Assembly: GCA_011620645.1 (NCBI GenBank)
Contig: WOYS01000076.1
Span: 1-54,299 of the forward strand
Source of the DNA: Mycobacterium sp.
Lineage (GTDB): Bacteria; Actinomycetota; Actinomycetes; Mycobacteriales; Mycobacteriaceae
DNA: 54,299 nucleotides
Direction: 5' to 3'
Shown: positions 11,010 through 19,351 of the stretch, in pieces
Layout of the letters: every line of letters begins with the position of its first letter
How positions within the stretch are numbered: position 1 is the stretch's first letter
Program-made: the position numbers and the translations under genes
Notes under the pieces: generated by a model
Told to the model about the DNA's origin: nothing
The model's database searches: none
Seen by the model: only the letters and a program-made list of their open reading frames with translations

Positions 11010-11037
11010 CTGACAGAGTTGCTGGTGTGATTAATCT
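11010..11037 (+). promoter_or_regulatory. Candidate promoter of the phosphodiester glycosidase gene
   Basis: CTGACA (11010-11015) and TAATCT (11032-11037) are separated by 16 nt in the 141-bp gap before the gene. The predicted start is near 11044. An AAGGGA Shine-Dalgarno precedes the GTG at 11073. Confidence 0.4.
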
Positions 11038-11072
11038 GAGTCTCCTGTCCGCGCCACTTCGAAGGGATCGCC

Positions 11073-12155
11073 GTGCCGAACGCTGTCGCCCGTCTCCGGC
11101 GCCTCACCGCCGGCATCGCCGCGCTCGCGGTCACCGCGGCGCTGGCGACGACCACGGGTGCGCCGATCGCGAACGCCGCCGACGGCCGGACGTTGCTGGC
11201 GACCGCGATCGCCAACACCCGCGGGTCGTATCTGGTGTACAACTTCGGTGGCGGCAACCCGACACCGCTGCTCGATGCCGCGGGCAATTGGTACGAAAGC
11301 AGCGGCGGTGGTCACCTGATGATCATCAAATCCGCCTCCCAGCGGCTGGCGCCACGACTGCTCGCGGACAGCCACAACGGCTACCAGTCCCGCTGCGAGC
11401 GCACTCCAGGTGCCCGCACCGGAGACGGGCTGGTGCAGGCATCGGAGCTCTACACGCCCATCGCGGCCTGGCAGGCATTGGGAGAGCCCACCATTGCCAT
11501 CAACGCCAACTTCTTCGATATTCGCGGGCAGCAACGCGGGTCGTGGAAGACCACCGGTTGCAGCTCACCGCTGGGCGCCTATGTGGACAACACCCGCGGG
11601 CTCGGCCGCGTCAACGTTCCACTCACCGGGACCGTCGCCTACGCCGGGAAGCAGGGTCTGTCGGGAGGCGACGAGGTCTGGACGCCGCTGTCCACCATGA
11701 TCCTGCCGGTCGCGGGAGCGCCGTTCGTCGTGACGCCGCGTTCGGGCGACGACTTCGATGCGGCCGGCCCGGTCATCACCGATCTGATCAATAGGGGCAC
11801 CCGGTTCGTCGCCGTCAGCGGTCTCGGGCTGCTCGCCCCCGGCGATACCGGGCAGATGAACGATCCCGGCCCCTCGGCGGCGCGTACCGCGCTGGCCTAT
11901 GCCCGCGACCGCGACGAGATGTACGTCTTCCAGGGCGGCAGCTACAGACCCGACCAGATACAGGACCTGTTCCGCGGCTTGGGAAGTGACACCGCGCTGC
12001 TGCTCGACGGCGGCGGGTCCTCGTCGATCGTGCTGCGCCGTGATACCGGCGGCATGTGGGCGGGCGCGGGCGTACCCAAGGGCTCGTGTGACACCTTGCA
12101 GGTGCTGTGCGACTCCCGGGAACGCGCGCTACCCAGCTGGTTGGCCTTAAACTAG
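11073..12155 (+). CDS. Secreted phosphodiester glycosidase (NAGPA domain) family protein
   Basis: A 360-residue exported protein starting at GTG 11073 with a good AAGGGA Shine-Dalgarno. Residues 1-35 are a Sec signal ending ANAADG. The body matches the NAGPA family (uncovering-enzyme-like phosphodiester glycosidases): INANFFDIRGQQRGSWKTTG in the middle and the hallmark LLLDGGGSSSIVLR near residues 308-321. Four Cys could form disulfides. In bacteria these proteins are poorly characterised; cleavage of a sugar-phosphodiester in the cell wall or exopolysaccharide is plausible. It has its own upstream promoter-like signal and converges on the mce operon. Confidence 0.75.
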   Translation: MPNAVARLRRLTAGIAALAVTAALATTTGAPIANAADGRTLLATAIANTRGSYLVYNFGGGNPTPLLDAAGNWYESSGGGHLMIIKSASQRLAPRLLADSHNGYQSRCERTPGARTGDGLVQASELYTPIAAWQALGEPTIAINANFFDIRGQQRGSWKTTGCSSPLGAYVDNTRGLGRVNVPLTGTVAYAGKQGLSGGDEVWTPLSTMILPVAGAPFVVTPRSGDDFDAAGPVITDLINRGTRFVAVSGLGLLAPGDTGQMNDPGPSAARTALAYARDRDEMYVFQGGSYRPDQIQDLFRGLGSDTALLLDGGGSSSIVLRRDTGGMWAGAGVPKGSCDTLQVLCDSRERALPSWLALN

Positions 12156-12228
12156 CCGTGAAGTTTCATGGGATGGCCGGTGCCACCAGCACGCTCACTG
12201 CGTCGACAGGAACGCGCCCGGGCAGCCG

Positions 12229-12909
12229 CTACAGCCTGGGCGTCAGATCCAGTGAGGTGACGGCGTTCATCTGGGTGATGAGCCAGTCGGTCCCGCGTTT
12301 CTCCATGTTCAGCCGGTAGGACAGGTAGCGCAGCGACGGGATGTTCTTGGTCACCGGACTGGTCGCCACCGAGTTGGTGTAGACGATCGCTGACGCGCTG
12401 TCGGTGTCCAGCGATTCCACCGCGGCGCCGAGCACCTGAGTGTTGTTGGACACCTGGGCCTGCTTGTTGGGTGCGGCGATCGCGTCGATGTACTTGCGGT
12501 ACTCGGCCTGGAAATCCCCGCCGAGGTACTTGGCGGCCCGGTCGGGCAGGGTCTCCATGTCCTCGGGTGTGTACGTCCACAACGTGGTGATGGCATCGGC
12601 GGCGGTGCCCGCGATATCGAGCTTCACGTGAACCAGCGCGCGGTCGGTCAGGTACGGCGCCGCGTTGGCCCCGGCGAATGCGGCGGCGGCGACGAACACC
12701 GCGGCGCCGGCCACGGTCGCCACCTTCACGCCGCGGCCCGGCGTGCGGTGCGGGACCAGCACGGGTTCAGCGGCGGCATCGTCGGTCACCGCATCGTCGG
12801 TCACCGCATCGTCGGTCACCGCGTCGTCGGTCTGGGTCGCGGTTTCGGTCTCGACGTCGGCGTCCGCCTCGGTGGTCAGATCACCTGAATCAGGCGGCTG
12901 ATCTTCCAC
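12229..12909 (-). CDS. Mce-associated membrane protein (Rv0178-like)
   Basis: The last gene of the mce operon. Translation is placed at GTG 12909 because a strong AAGGAGG lies just upstream; this gives 226 residues. The cytoplasmic N-terminus (about 1-65) is acidic and holds a VTDDA tandem repeat. A single TM segment (VATVAGAAVFVAAAAFAGAN) follows, then an extracytoplasmic NTF2-like domain ending LITQMNAVTSLDLTPRL. Such Mce-associated (Mam) proteins are thought to stabilise the Mce transporter. The start overlaps the preceding gene by 34 bp. Its function is inferred only from operon membership. Confidence 0.8.
   Translation of the reverse strand: MEDQPPDSGDLTTEADADVETETATQTDDAVTDDAVTDDAVTDDAAAEPVLVPHRTPGRGVKVATVAGAAVFVAAAAFAGANAAPYLTDRALVHVKLDIAGTAADAITTLWTYTPEDMETLPDRAAKYLGGDFQAEYRKYIDAIAAPNKQAQVSNNTQVLGAAVESLDTDSASAIVYTNSVATSPVTKNIPSLRYLSYRLNMEKRGTDWLITQMNAVTSLDLTPRL
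12776..12835 (-). repeat. 15-bp coding tandem repeat (VTDDA)
   Basis: Three perfect copies of gcatcgtcggtcacc (12776-12820) and one degraded copy encode repeated Val-Thr-Asp-Asp-Ala in the acidic cytoplasmic tail. Copy number is likely to vary by slippage without breaking the frame. Confidence 0.85.
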
Positions 12910-13427
12910 TGTTGTCCCTCCTTGATCGCCGTTGCCACCCAACGACTTCCGGTCTCGATGGTCTGCTTGCCGTCCGGGGTGGTGGTGGTCATCTTGGTCG
13001 CGACCAGCACCTCGGCGCTGCCGTCGTCGTTCCACCGTTGTACACCGGCGTCCAGCACCTCACCGGTGGTGGGTTCGTTGCGGGCCACCTGCAGCACGAT
13101 CTCGTTCTGCTTCTCGGTGAACGTCTTGACGAACTCCCCGGTGCCGTGTGCGCGTATCCGTTCGGCGTAATCGTTGGCGTTGAACGGATCCAGTGTGGTG
13201 TAAGCCCTCATGAAGGCCCTCACATAGCCCAGCGCATCGGCATCTCTGATGCTGGTCCGGCGGTCGGATTCGTGCGCGACCGTCATGAACGTGGCGAGGC
13301 CCAGCGTCACGGCGATCACCGATGCGGAGATTCCCGCGACCAGCGGCAGACCCCACCGGGTGGGCGGATCGTCCGGCGCGTTGAAGTACTCCGGTGCGCC
13401 GGCATCGACGATACGGCGCGGGCTCAT
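12876..13427 (-). CDS. Mce-associated membrane protein (Rv0177-like)
   Basis: ATG 13427 is chosen because it overlaps the preceding stop as ATGA; the upstream extension to 13481 is probably not translated. The protein has 183 residues: a short cytoplasmic N-terminus, one TM helix (PLVAGISASVIAVTLGLATF) and an extracytoplasmic NTF2-like domain (YVRAFMRAYTTLDPFNANDY ... QQWKISRLIQVI). The length agrees with Rv0177 as I recall it. It is the third of four Mam genes after mce1F and probably an accessory subunit of the Mce1 lipid importer. Confidence 0.82.
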   Translation of the reverse strand: MSPRRIVDAGAPEYFNAPDDPPTRWGLPLVAGISASVIAVTLGLATFMTVAHESDRRTSIRDADALGYVRAFMRAYTTLDPFNANDYAERIRAHGTGEFVKTFTEKQNEIVLQVARNEPTTGEVLDAGVQRWNDDGSAEVLVATKMTTTTPDGKQTIETGSRWVATAIKEGQQWKISRLIQVI

Positions 13428-14392
13428 TGGCCGCCCCCGGTGTACGGCTTGGTCAGTACGGACAGATTCTGCACCTGCCACTGATCACCGGTCTTCACGA
13501 AGTCCGCCCGCACCGTGGCGCTGATGAACCGCATGGCGTTCGGGTCGCTGCCGCGCTGTCCCTGCATCGCCAACAACATCGATGCGGTGTTCGTCGTCAG
13601 CGCGGGCTGTTCCAGCACCACGCCGTTGACGGCCCAGTACTCATTGGACACCAGCGGAGCCTTCTGCACCGCCTCCTGCTGCTGGATAAGTTGCGGCCGG
13701 TAGATATCGCTGGCCAGCGACTGCGCCCGGACGAAATCGTCCTTGGCGGTGTCCGGGGCGTAGCTCAGGATCTGTTCGACGATGTGGGCGCCCTGCGCGG
13801 CGATCTCGGTACGCGCGGTCCCCAGAGCGCGGTCCTGGCGGTACACCACCAGATAGCCGGCAGCGGTCGCGACGGCGCACAGCAGCGTGGCGGACACCAG
13901 CCCGATCGCCACCGGCCGGCGCACGTTCCGTCCGGGTTCACCGACCCGGTGAACTTCGGTGCGCAGCAACAGGTCTGCAAAGGTCCGGTGCCGCCGGTCC
14001 CACAGCGGCCACAACCAGCCCAGGAACGCCGCCGCGGTGTCGAGTAGATGAGCGATATCGCGCGCCAGCAGCCGGCCGGTGCCTGCGGCGGCACCGTCGC
14101 GGCGCAGCACCCGGATACCGGTCACGGCGCGGCCGACCGTCCAGCCTGTGATCGTCGGAAGAACCCAGCGGTTGACCATCATCGCCACACCCGCCAGCAC
14201 CGCCACCACCACATAGACCCACCACAGCCAGCCCATCAGCGGCGCGGTCCAGGCCAGCAGTGCCAGCGTGACGATCAGCGCCACCCCGAATGGCACGTCG
14301 ATGCCCAGTGCGCCCGCCCTGGCACCCCAGGATGCCGGGACCGCTGCCACGTCCGTCTGAGACTCCTGCATCTCGTCGAGCACGGCCGTCAT
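13424..14392 (-). CDS. RDD-domain Mce-associated membrane protein (Rv0176-like)
   Basis: 322 residues, the same length I recall for Rv0176. The N-terminal half is an RDD domain: three hydrophobic helices between about 25 and 130 with WGARAGALGIDVPFGVALIV, VGRAVTGIRVLRRDG and RRHRTFADLLLRTEV. A fourth helix (AIGLVSATLLCAVATAAGYL) leads to an extracytoplasmic NTF2-like Mam domain ending QWQVQNLSVLTKPYTGGGQ. It overlaps its neighbours by ATGA on both sides. The RDD part could scaffold the YrbE permeases; the exact role is unknown. Confidence 0.82.
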   Translation of the reverse strand: MTAVLDEMQESQTDVAAVPASWGARAGALGIDVPFGVALIVTLALLAWTAPLMGWLWWVYVVVAVLAGVAMMVNRWVLPTITGWTVGRAVTGIRVLRRDGAAAGTGRLLARDIAHLLDTAAAFLGWLWPLWDRRHRTFADLLLRTEVHRVGEPGRNVRRPVAIGLVSATLLCAVATAAGYLVVYRQDRALGTARTEIAAQGAHIVEQILSYAPDTAKDDFVRAQSLASDIYRPQLIQQQEAVQKAPLVSNEYWAVNGVVLEQPALTTNTASMLLAMQGQRGSDPNAMRFISATVRADFVKTGDQWQVQNLSVLTKPYTGGGQ

Positions 14393-15030
14393 GAGGTGAC
14401 TTGGACGAGGTTGGCGATCTTGTAGGTGCCGTCGGCGCGCTGCATGGTGATCCGCAGCCGGTAGCCCTGCTCCTGATCCGCGGTCTCGGAGTTGGTCACC
14501 TTGGTGCGCACAGCCACCAGTACGTCGACGGAGCCGTCATCATGGTGACGCTCGACCGCGGCACGCAGATCGGCCACCTCGACCTCAACGTTGGCCGCTT
14601 GATAGGCCTCCAGCATGACCGAGCTGTAGAACACCGCCTGGGCGCCGAAGTCACCCGTCGCGCAGTCCACGATCCTGGCCTGCGCGGCGCCCATCGAGGC
14701 GGTGTCGGGCGCCTGCGTGGCCGTCACGCAGTCCTTGGCGGCCCGCAGCGCCACCGCGTCATCACGGGCGATCTGATCACTGTGGGCGTTGGACTGCCCC
14801 AGCAGATAACCGCCACCGGCCAGGCTCGCCGCCAGCAGGAAGAGCACCACGCAGATCGTGGTCAGCCAGCCGCGTCCCAGGCGGCCGTGGTCGGTACCCG
14901 CACGTTCTTCCGGGGAATCCAGCGGCGCCGTCTCCGCGGCCTCGTCGGCCGTGAGGTCGTCATCTTTCGTGTCTTCGTCGGTCGGGTTGTCGGTGGGGTT
15001 CAGCCGGCGGGTGCCAGCATCTCCTTCCAT
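14389..15030 (-). CDS. Mce-associated membrane protein (Rv0175-like)
   Basis: 213 residues. The acidic cytoplasmic N-terminus (about 1-50, with DEDTKDDDLTADEAAE) is followed by one TM helix (TTICVVLFLLAASLAGGGYL) and an extracytoplasmic domain of NTF2-like type ending TYKIANLVQVTS. Two Cys (KDCVTA, VDCATG) may pair. The ATG lies 31 bp inside the 3' end of mce1F, so the two are coupled. It is the first of four Mam genes. Confidence 0.82.
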   Translation of the reverse strand: MEGDAGTRRLNPTDNPTDEDTKDDDLTADEAAETAPLDSPEERAGTDHGRLGRGWLTTICVVLFLLAASLAGGGYLLGQSNAHSDQIARDDAVALRAAKDCVTATQAPDTASMGAAQARIVDCATGDFGAQAVFYSSVMLEAYQAANVEVEVADLRAAVERHHDDGSVDVLVAVRTKVTNSETADQEQGYRLRITMQRADGTYKIANLVQVTS

Positions 15031-16553
15031 CCGTTATCTCCTGGATTACTCGAGTTGGTGACGGAGAATTTGACGCCGTCGGGTCCGACCACCTCACCGC
15101 TGGACGGGCTGTAAACCGCAGACGGACCTGACGCCGGAGTGTAGATGCAGGGGTTGGGTTGCTGTCCACTGCAGGTGACCGTGCCCTGGCCGGGCGGGGT
15201 CAACGGGTCGCTGGTCGGCAGCGTCGACTCCGGCGGTGGCAGCTGGCTGGCCGGCAGCGGGTTCATCCCGTTGTTGATCGACGGTGCCGGGATCACCTGA
15301 CCGGGGTTGACCGGCTGGGTGCAGCGCGCACCAGCCGCGGGGCAGTCGACAATCTGGTTCGGGTCGCCGTACCAGGGGTTGGTGCCCAGCGGCGTGTAGG
15401 GCTCCTCGCTGCGGCACTCCCGCGGGCTGGCGGCCCGCTTGCCCGGCACATCGGCGCACGGGTAGTTACGCGCACCACGTACGGCGTTGGGCGCATCCTT
15501 CGGGATCTTGCAGTACAGGCCCGTCGGCACCGGTTCGGTCTTGGTGTCCGCCGGTGCCCTCCACTGCGAGCCGGGCAGGAAACCGGTCAGGCAAGGTGGT
15601 GGGGCGTTGATTGCGAGGGCGAAGTGCAGCAGGGCCTCCGGGGCGACGATCGACGCGGTCTGTGCGATCGCCCCGCCCTGCGGAAGCGTGACAAGCACCT
15701 GCTCGACGTTCTTGTTGTACCGCTTGAGCATGTCGATGACGACCTCGAGGTTGGCCAACGTCTGCGGTAACGACTCCCGCACATCACTGAACACCGCCTT
15801 GAGCTGATCGGCGGTGGGTGCGGCCTGCTGCAGGACGCTGCGCAGCGCGGCGTCCTGCTCCGCGGTCTGGGCGGAGATGGTGTTCAGGTTGGCGGACCAC
15901 TGGGAGATCGCGTCCCGGGAGTTCACCTGGGAATCGATGATCGACGCGGAGTTCTCGACGATATCGGTGACCGCGGGCAAGTTCCCCCTGAAGTCGCCGG
16001 CCAGTGCCTGGGTGCCGTCGACGAGGCGTTGCAGTGACGGCCCGAGACCGCCGACCGCCTTGGCCGTCTCGTCGAGCAGGACGTTGATCTTCTCCTCCGG
16101 CAGCGCCGCCAGGGCCCGCTGTGCCGAGTCGAGCGCGGGTCCGACCTGCGCGGGCACCCGGCCCTTGGCGATGGTGTCGCCGGCGTTGAAGTACTGCCCG
16201 GTGTTCTCGGTGGAGACCAGATCCAGGAACTGCTCACCGACCGCCGACACCGAGTGCACGTTGGCGACGGTGTCGACGGGCACCTTGGTGCCGTTGTCGA
16301 TGTTCATCGTCACCCGGGCACCCTGTTCGGTGGGCTGCACCTCGATGACCTTGCCGACGGTGGTGCCGCGGAAGGTGACGTTGGCCGTCTCGTACAGACC
16401 GGCCGAGTTGGGCAGATTCGCATACAGGCGGTACATGCCGATGCCGGCGTAGGCGGGCAACCGCAGGTAGACCAGCGACAGCACCACCAGTGCCACCACC
16501 GTCAGCGCGACGAAGATGAGCAACTGGGTCTTGATCATTCGGGTCAGCAGCAC
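15000..16553 (-). CDS. mce1F: Mce1F, MCE family lipid-binding protein
   Basis: 517 residues. One N-terminal TM helix (LLIFVALTVVALVVLSLVYL) is followed by the MCE/MlaD domain (about 35-115: GLYETANVTFRGTTVGKVIE ... TVANVHSVSAVGEQFLDLV), then a long helical region that would form the needle-like tunnel of the Mce hexamer, and a Pro-rich tail. Mce1A to F assemble as a heterohexamer that moves fatty or mycolic acids across the periplasm to the YrbE1AB permease. Its order after mce1E and length near 515 match the M. tuberculosis gene. Confidence 0.92.
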   Translation of the reverse strand: MLLTRMIKTQLLIFVALTVVALVVLSLVYLRLPAYAGIGMYRLYANLPNSAGLYETANVTFRGTTVGKVIEVQPTEQGARVTMNIDNGTKVPVDTVANVHSVSAVGEQFLDLVSTENTGQYFNAGDTIAKGRVPAQVGPALDSAQRALAALPEEKINVLLDETAKAVGGLGPSLQRLVDGTQALAGDFRGNLPAVTDIVENSASIIDSQVNSRDAISQWSANLNTISAQTAEQDAALRSVLQQAAPTADQLKAVFSDVRESLPQTLANLEVVIDMLKRYNKNVEQVLVTLPQGGAIAQTASIVAPEALLHFALAINAPPPCLTGFLPGSQWRAPADTKTEPVPTGLYCKIPKDAPNAVRGARNYPCADVPGKRAASPRECRSEEPYTPLGTNPWYGDPNQIVDCPAAGARCTQPVNPGQVIPAPSINNGMNPLPASQLPPPESTLPTSDPLTPPGQGTVTCSGQQPNPCIYTPASGPSAVYSPSSGEVVGPDGVKFSVTNSSNPGDNGWKEMLAPAG

Positions 16554-16556
16554 GTG

Positions 16557-17711
16557 TTATTCCGACCTTTCGATCAGCGGGCCGCCGGGAGCGTTGTTCG
16601 CGTTCGGCGTGAAGCGCACGTCCGGGATCATCGTCGCCGGATCGCGGCCCCAAGCCTGTTCCAGTGCCCGCAGCATGCCCGATATACCGGTACCCGACAG
16701 GAACGCGTTGTCGATGGCACTCAGGGTGAGGTCGACGTTGAGCGAGACGTTGATGTAGTCACCGCGGACCGCTTTTGAGAGATTCTCGATGTTGAACGGC
16801 ACCGTCAGCCCCAGCTTCAGCGCACCCACCAGATACTGCGAGGCCTTCCCCAGTTCCCGCAGCGGACGCTGCAGGTTCTTCAGGTTGGTGTTGAGGTTGG
16901 CATTGGTTTTGCCGCTCACCGTCGCGTCGGCGGACGCGCCGAACCTGCCCAGGGCCGTCACCGCATCGGCGAACAGATCCCGGGTCTCCGCGAAATGCTG
17001 GATCAGCGGCGGGAACTCGGTGAGCACCCGGTCCAGCGTCTCGCTGCGATCGGCGACGATGGACAGCAGCCGATCGGTCGAATCGATGGCACGGGTGATG
17101 TCCTGGCGCTGCTGGTTCAGCTCGAAGGTGAAGGTGTCGAGCCGGTTGAGGAACTCCCGGATCTCACCCGAGCGCCCCGTGAGGATCGCGTTGACCTCGT
17201 TCTGGATGACCTCGATGTTCGGGATGCCACCGCCGGTGAGGATGCCGGAGATACTGGCCAACGTCCGCTCGATGGTCGGGAACGCCGACGAACGCTCCAG
17301 CGGGATGGTGTCCCCGTCGCGCAGCGGGTCCGGCGACGGATCCTCCGGCTGGTCCAGCTCGACGTGCTGGGAACCCAGCAGTGAGGTCTGGCCGATACGG
17401 GCCAACGCGTTCTTCGGCAACTCGACGCCGGGCTCGAGATCCACCGTCAGCAGCGGCACCCAGTTCTTCAGCTCGATCTTGCGCACCCGGCCGACGAACA
17501 CGTCGGCGACCCGGACCCGGCTGTTGGCGTTGAGCGCCAACGTCTCCGGCATCTGGATGTAAATCGTCGAGTGCCCGGACTGCGAGCCCGGACCGCCCGG
17601 CAATGGCACGTTCGCGATACCGCGCCACTGCCCACATCCGCTGAGCATCAGCCCCGCCGCGGCGAGCGCGACCGTGCGGGTACCCAGCTTTTTCCAGTTA
17701 CGGCTCATCAC
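16557..17711 (-). CDS. mce1E: Mce1E (LprK-type) MCE family lipoprotein
   Basis: 384 residues. The N-terminus ends in lipobox LSGCGQW, the hallmark of the E subunit, so it is anchored by lipid rather than a TM helix. The MCE domain follows (YIQMPETLALNANSRVRVAD ... LLGSQHVELDQ), then coiled helices. GTG 17711 gives a GTGA overlap with mce1D; ATG 17708 one codon later is equally possible. It is a subunit of the Mce1 hexamer. Confidence 0.92.
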   Translation of the reverse strand: MMSRNWKKLGTRTVALAAAGLMLSGCGQWRGIANVPLPGGPGSQSGHSTIYIQMPETLALNANSRVRVADVFVGRVRKIELKNWVPLLTVDLEPGVELPKNALARIGQTSLLGSQHVELDQPEDPSPDPLRDGDTIPLERSSAFPTIERTLASISGILTGGGIPNIEVIQNEVNAILTGRSGEIREFLNRLDTFTFELNQQRQDITRAIDSTDRLLSIVADRSETLDRVLTEFPPLIQHFAETRDLFADAVTALGRFGASADATVSGKTNANLNTNLKNLQRPLRELGKASQYLVGALKLGLTVPFNIENLSKAVRGDYINVSLNVDLTLSAIDNAFLSGTGISGMLRALEQAWGRDPATMIPDVRFTPNANNAPGGPLIERSE

Positions 17712-19351
17712 GCGCCACCTGACTCAGCAGGCAGCGCAGGCCCGGGCGGTGCCGGCGCAGCGGGTGCTGCGGGCGCGGCCACCGGTGCGGCCGGCGGCGG
17801 ATCCCCGGGGATCACACCCGGCGCCGGGATGGGCGGCGGCCCGGGCTGCGGATACCACGGCGGCGGCAGCGGGGTGTTCTCGCTGTACGCATTCGGAGGG
17901 CCGGTCAGGTTACCACCCGGCGGCACACCGAGGGCCGGCGGTGCCGGCGGTGCCACGATATCGGGCCCACCGAGCAACGCGGCCAACGAATCCGGGGTCA
18001 GCATGTTCGCGGTGAACGGCTGCACCTCGACGCCCTGCATACCGGGCGCCACGATCCAGCCGGGCTCATGGTTGCCGTGCGAGAACAGGGTGTCGCGGGC
18101 GAAGATGCCCGGCACGGTGGTGTCCTTGTAGCCTGGGGGCGGACGCAGCCGCGGCTCCGAGTACGCAATCTGTTTCGGCAGCGTCATCGCGCCGGCGGCC
18201 AGGTTCACCCCGAACGGGAGGAAGTTGAACTTCATCGCGTCCAACACCGGCGTCAGATACTGCGCGCACAGCTCCGCGGACTCCTGGTAGCCGAGCCGAC
18301 TGCCGGCCTGGATCGAGCTGCAGATGAAGCTCAGCGGATTGGAGAAGTTCGTGAGGCCGGGCAGTACCGGCACGGTGACGAGGCCGCCCTGGTTCGGCGG
18401 CACGATGTTCATCACGTTGGCCAGCAAGTTGGGGAGGACGTGCAGAGTGGTTTCCAGGCCGTCGCGGGGCGTGGGCTGCAAGATCGCGTTCGTCGCCTCC
18501 GCCAGGTTGTTGACATCGTTGGTGAGCGGCGTGGCGTTCTCGTCGAGGAGCCGCCGGGTGGCGGCCAGTACCGAGTTCAGCTTGCCCAGAGCCGTGGCGA
18601 CCTCCCGGTCGGTGTTGGTGAACGAATTGGTGAACTGCGCCAGATCGTCGTTGAGCGCCACGAACTGCTGATCGCTCTTGTGCAGCGCGTTGACGAACAC
18701 GGCCAAACTCTTCACGATCCCGACGAAGTCACCGCGGCCCTCGTTGAGCGCGGTCACCGCATCCGAAAGACCCTTGAGCGTCTTGTTGAACTGCTCGCCT
18801 TTGCCCTCGAAACCGTCGGCGAACGATTCGACGATGTCACCGAAGGGACCCTTCGGCTGATCAGGTGTCGGACCGAGATCCGCCAGCAGCCGGGTGACCT
18901 GATCGCGCAGTTCGTCGTACTCGATCGGGATCTGAGTCCGATCCTCGTCGATCACCGCGCCGTCCTGCATCGCCGGCCCACCGGTGTAGGGCGGTGACAG
19001 CTGGATGACCCGGGACGCCACCAGGGACGGGTTGAGGATCGAGGCGCTCGCGTCCTCGGGAACCTTGTACTTGCTGTCCCAGTGCAGGACGACCTTCATC
19101 CGGTCGCCGTCGGGCTCGATCGAGTCGATCGAGCCGACCTTGACACCCATGATGAGCACCTTGTCGCCCGGGTACAGCGCCAGTACCTGCGGGAAGTAGG
19201 CGGTGACCGCGGTGGTGGTCAGCTTCTCGTAGACGTTCCAGCCCACGGCGGCTGCACCGACGGCGACCGCCAGCACGATGGCTCCCATGATGACGGCCGC
19301 TCTCGAGACGCGCGGCAACTGGATGTTGCGGATGTTGAAGATCGTCGACAT
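17708..19351 (-). CDS. mce1D: Mce1D, MCE family protein
   Basis: 547 residues. TM helix at about 17-38 (AAVIMGAIVLAVAVGAAAVG), MCE domain at about 40-115 (ALYPGDKVLIMGVKVGSIDS ... SRVIQLSPPYTGG), a helical needle region, and a Pro/Gly/Ala-rich C-terminus (PGPPPIPAPGVIPGDPPPAA) that is normal for C and D subunits. It abuts mce1C and overlaps mce1E. Confidence 0.92.
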   Translation of the reverse strand: MSTIFNIRNIQLPRVSRAAVIMGAIVLAVAVGAAAVGWNVYEKLTTTAVTAYFPQVLALYPGDKVLIMGVKVGSIDSIEPDGDRMKVVLHWDSKYKVPEDASASILNPSLVASRVIQLSPPYTGGPAMQDGAVIDEDRTQIPIEYDELRDQVTRLLADLGPTPDQPKGPFGDIVESFADGFEGKGEQFNKTLKGLSDAVTALNEGRGDFVGIVKSLAVFVNALHKSDQQFVALNDDLAQFTNSFTNTDREVATALGKLNSVLAATRRLLDENATPLTNDVNNLAEATNAILQPTPRDGLETTLHVLPNLLANVMNIVPPNQGGLVTVPVLPGLTNFSNPLSFICSSIQAGSRLGYQESAELCAQYLTPVLDAMKFNFLPFGVNLAAGAMTLPKQIAYSEPRLRPPPGYKDTTVPGIFARDTLFSHGNHEPGWIVAPGMQGVEVQPFTANMLTPDSLAALLGGPDIVAPPAPPALGVPPGGNLTGPPNAYSENTPLPPPWYPQPGPPPIPAPGVIPGDPPPAAPVAAPAAPAAPAPPGPALPAESGGA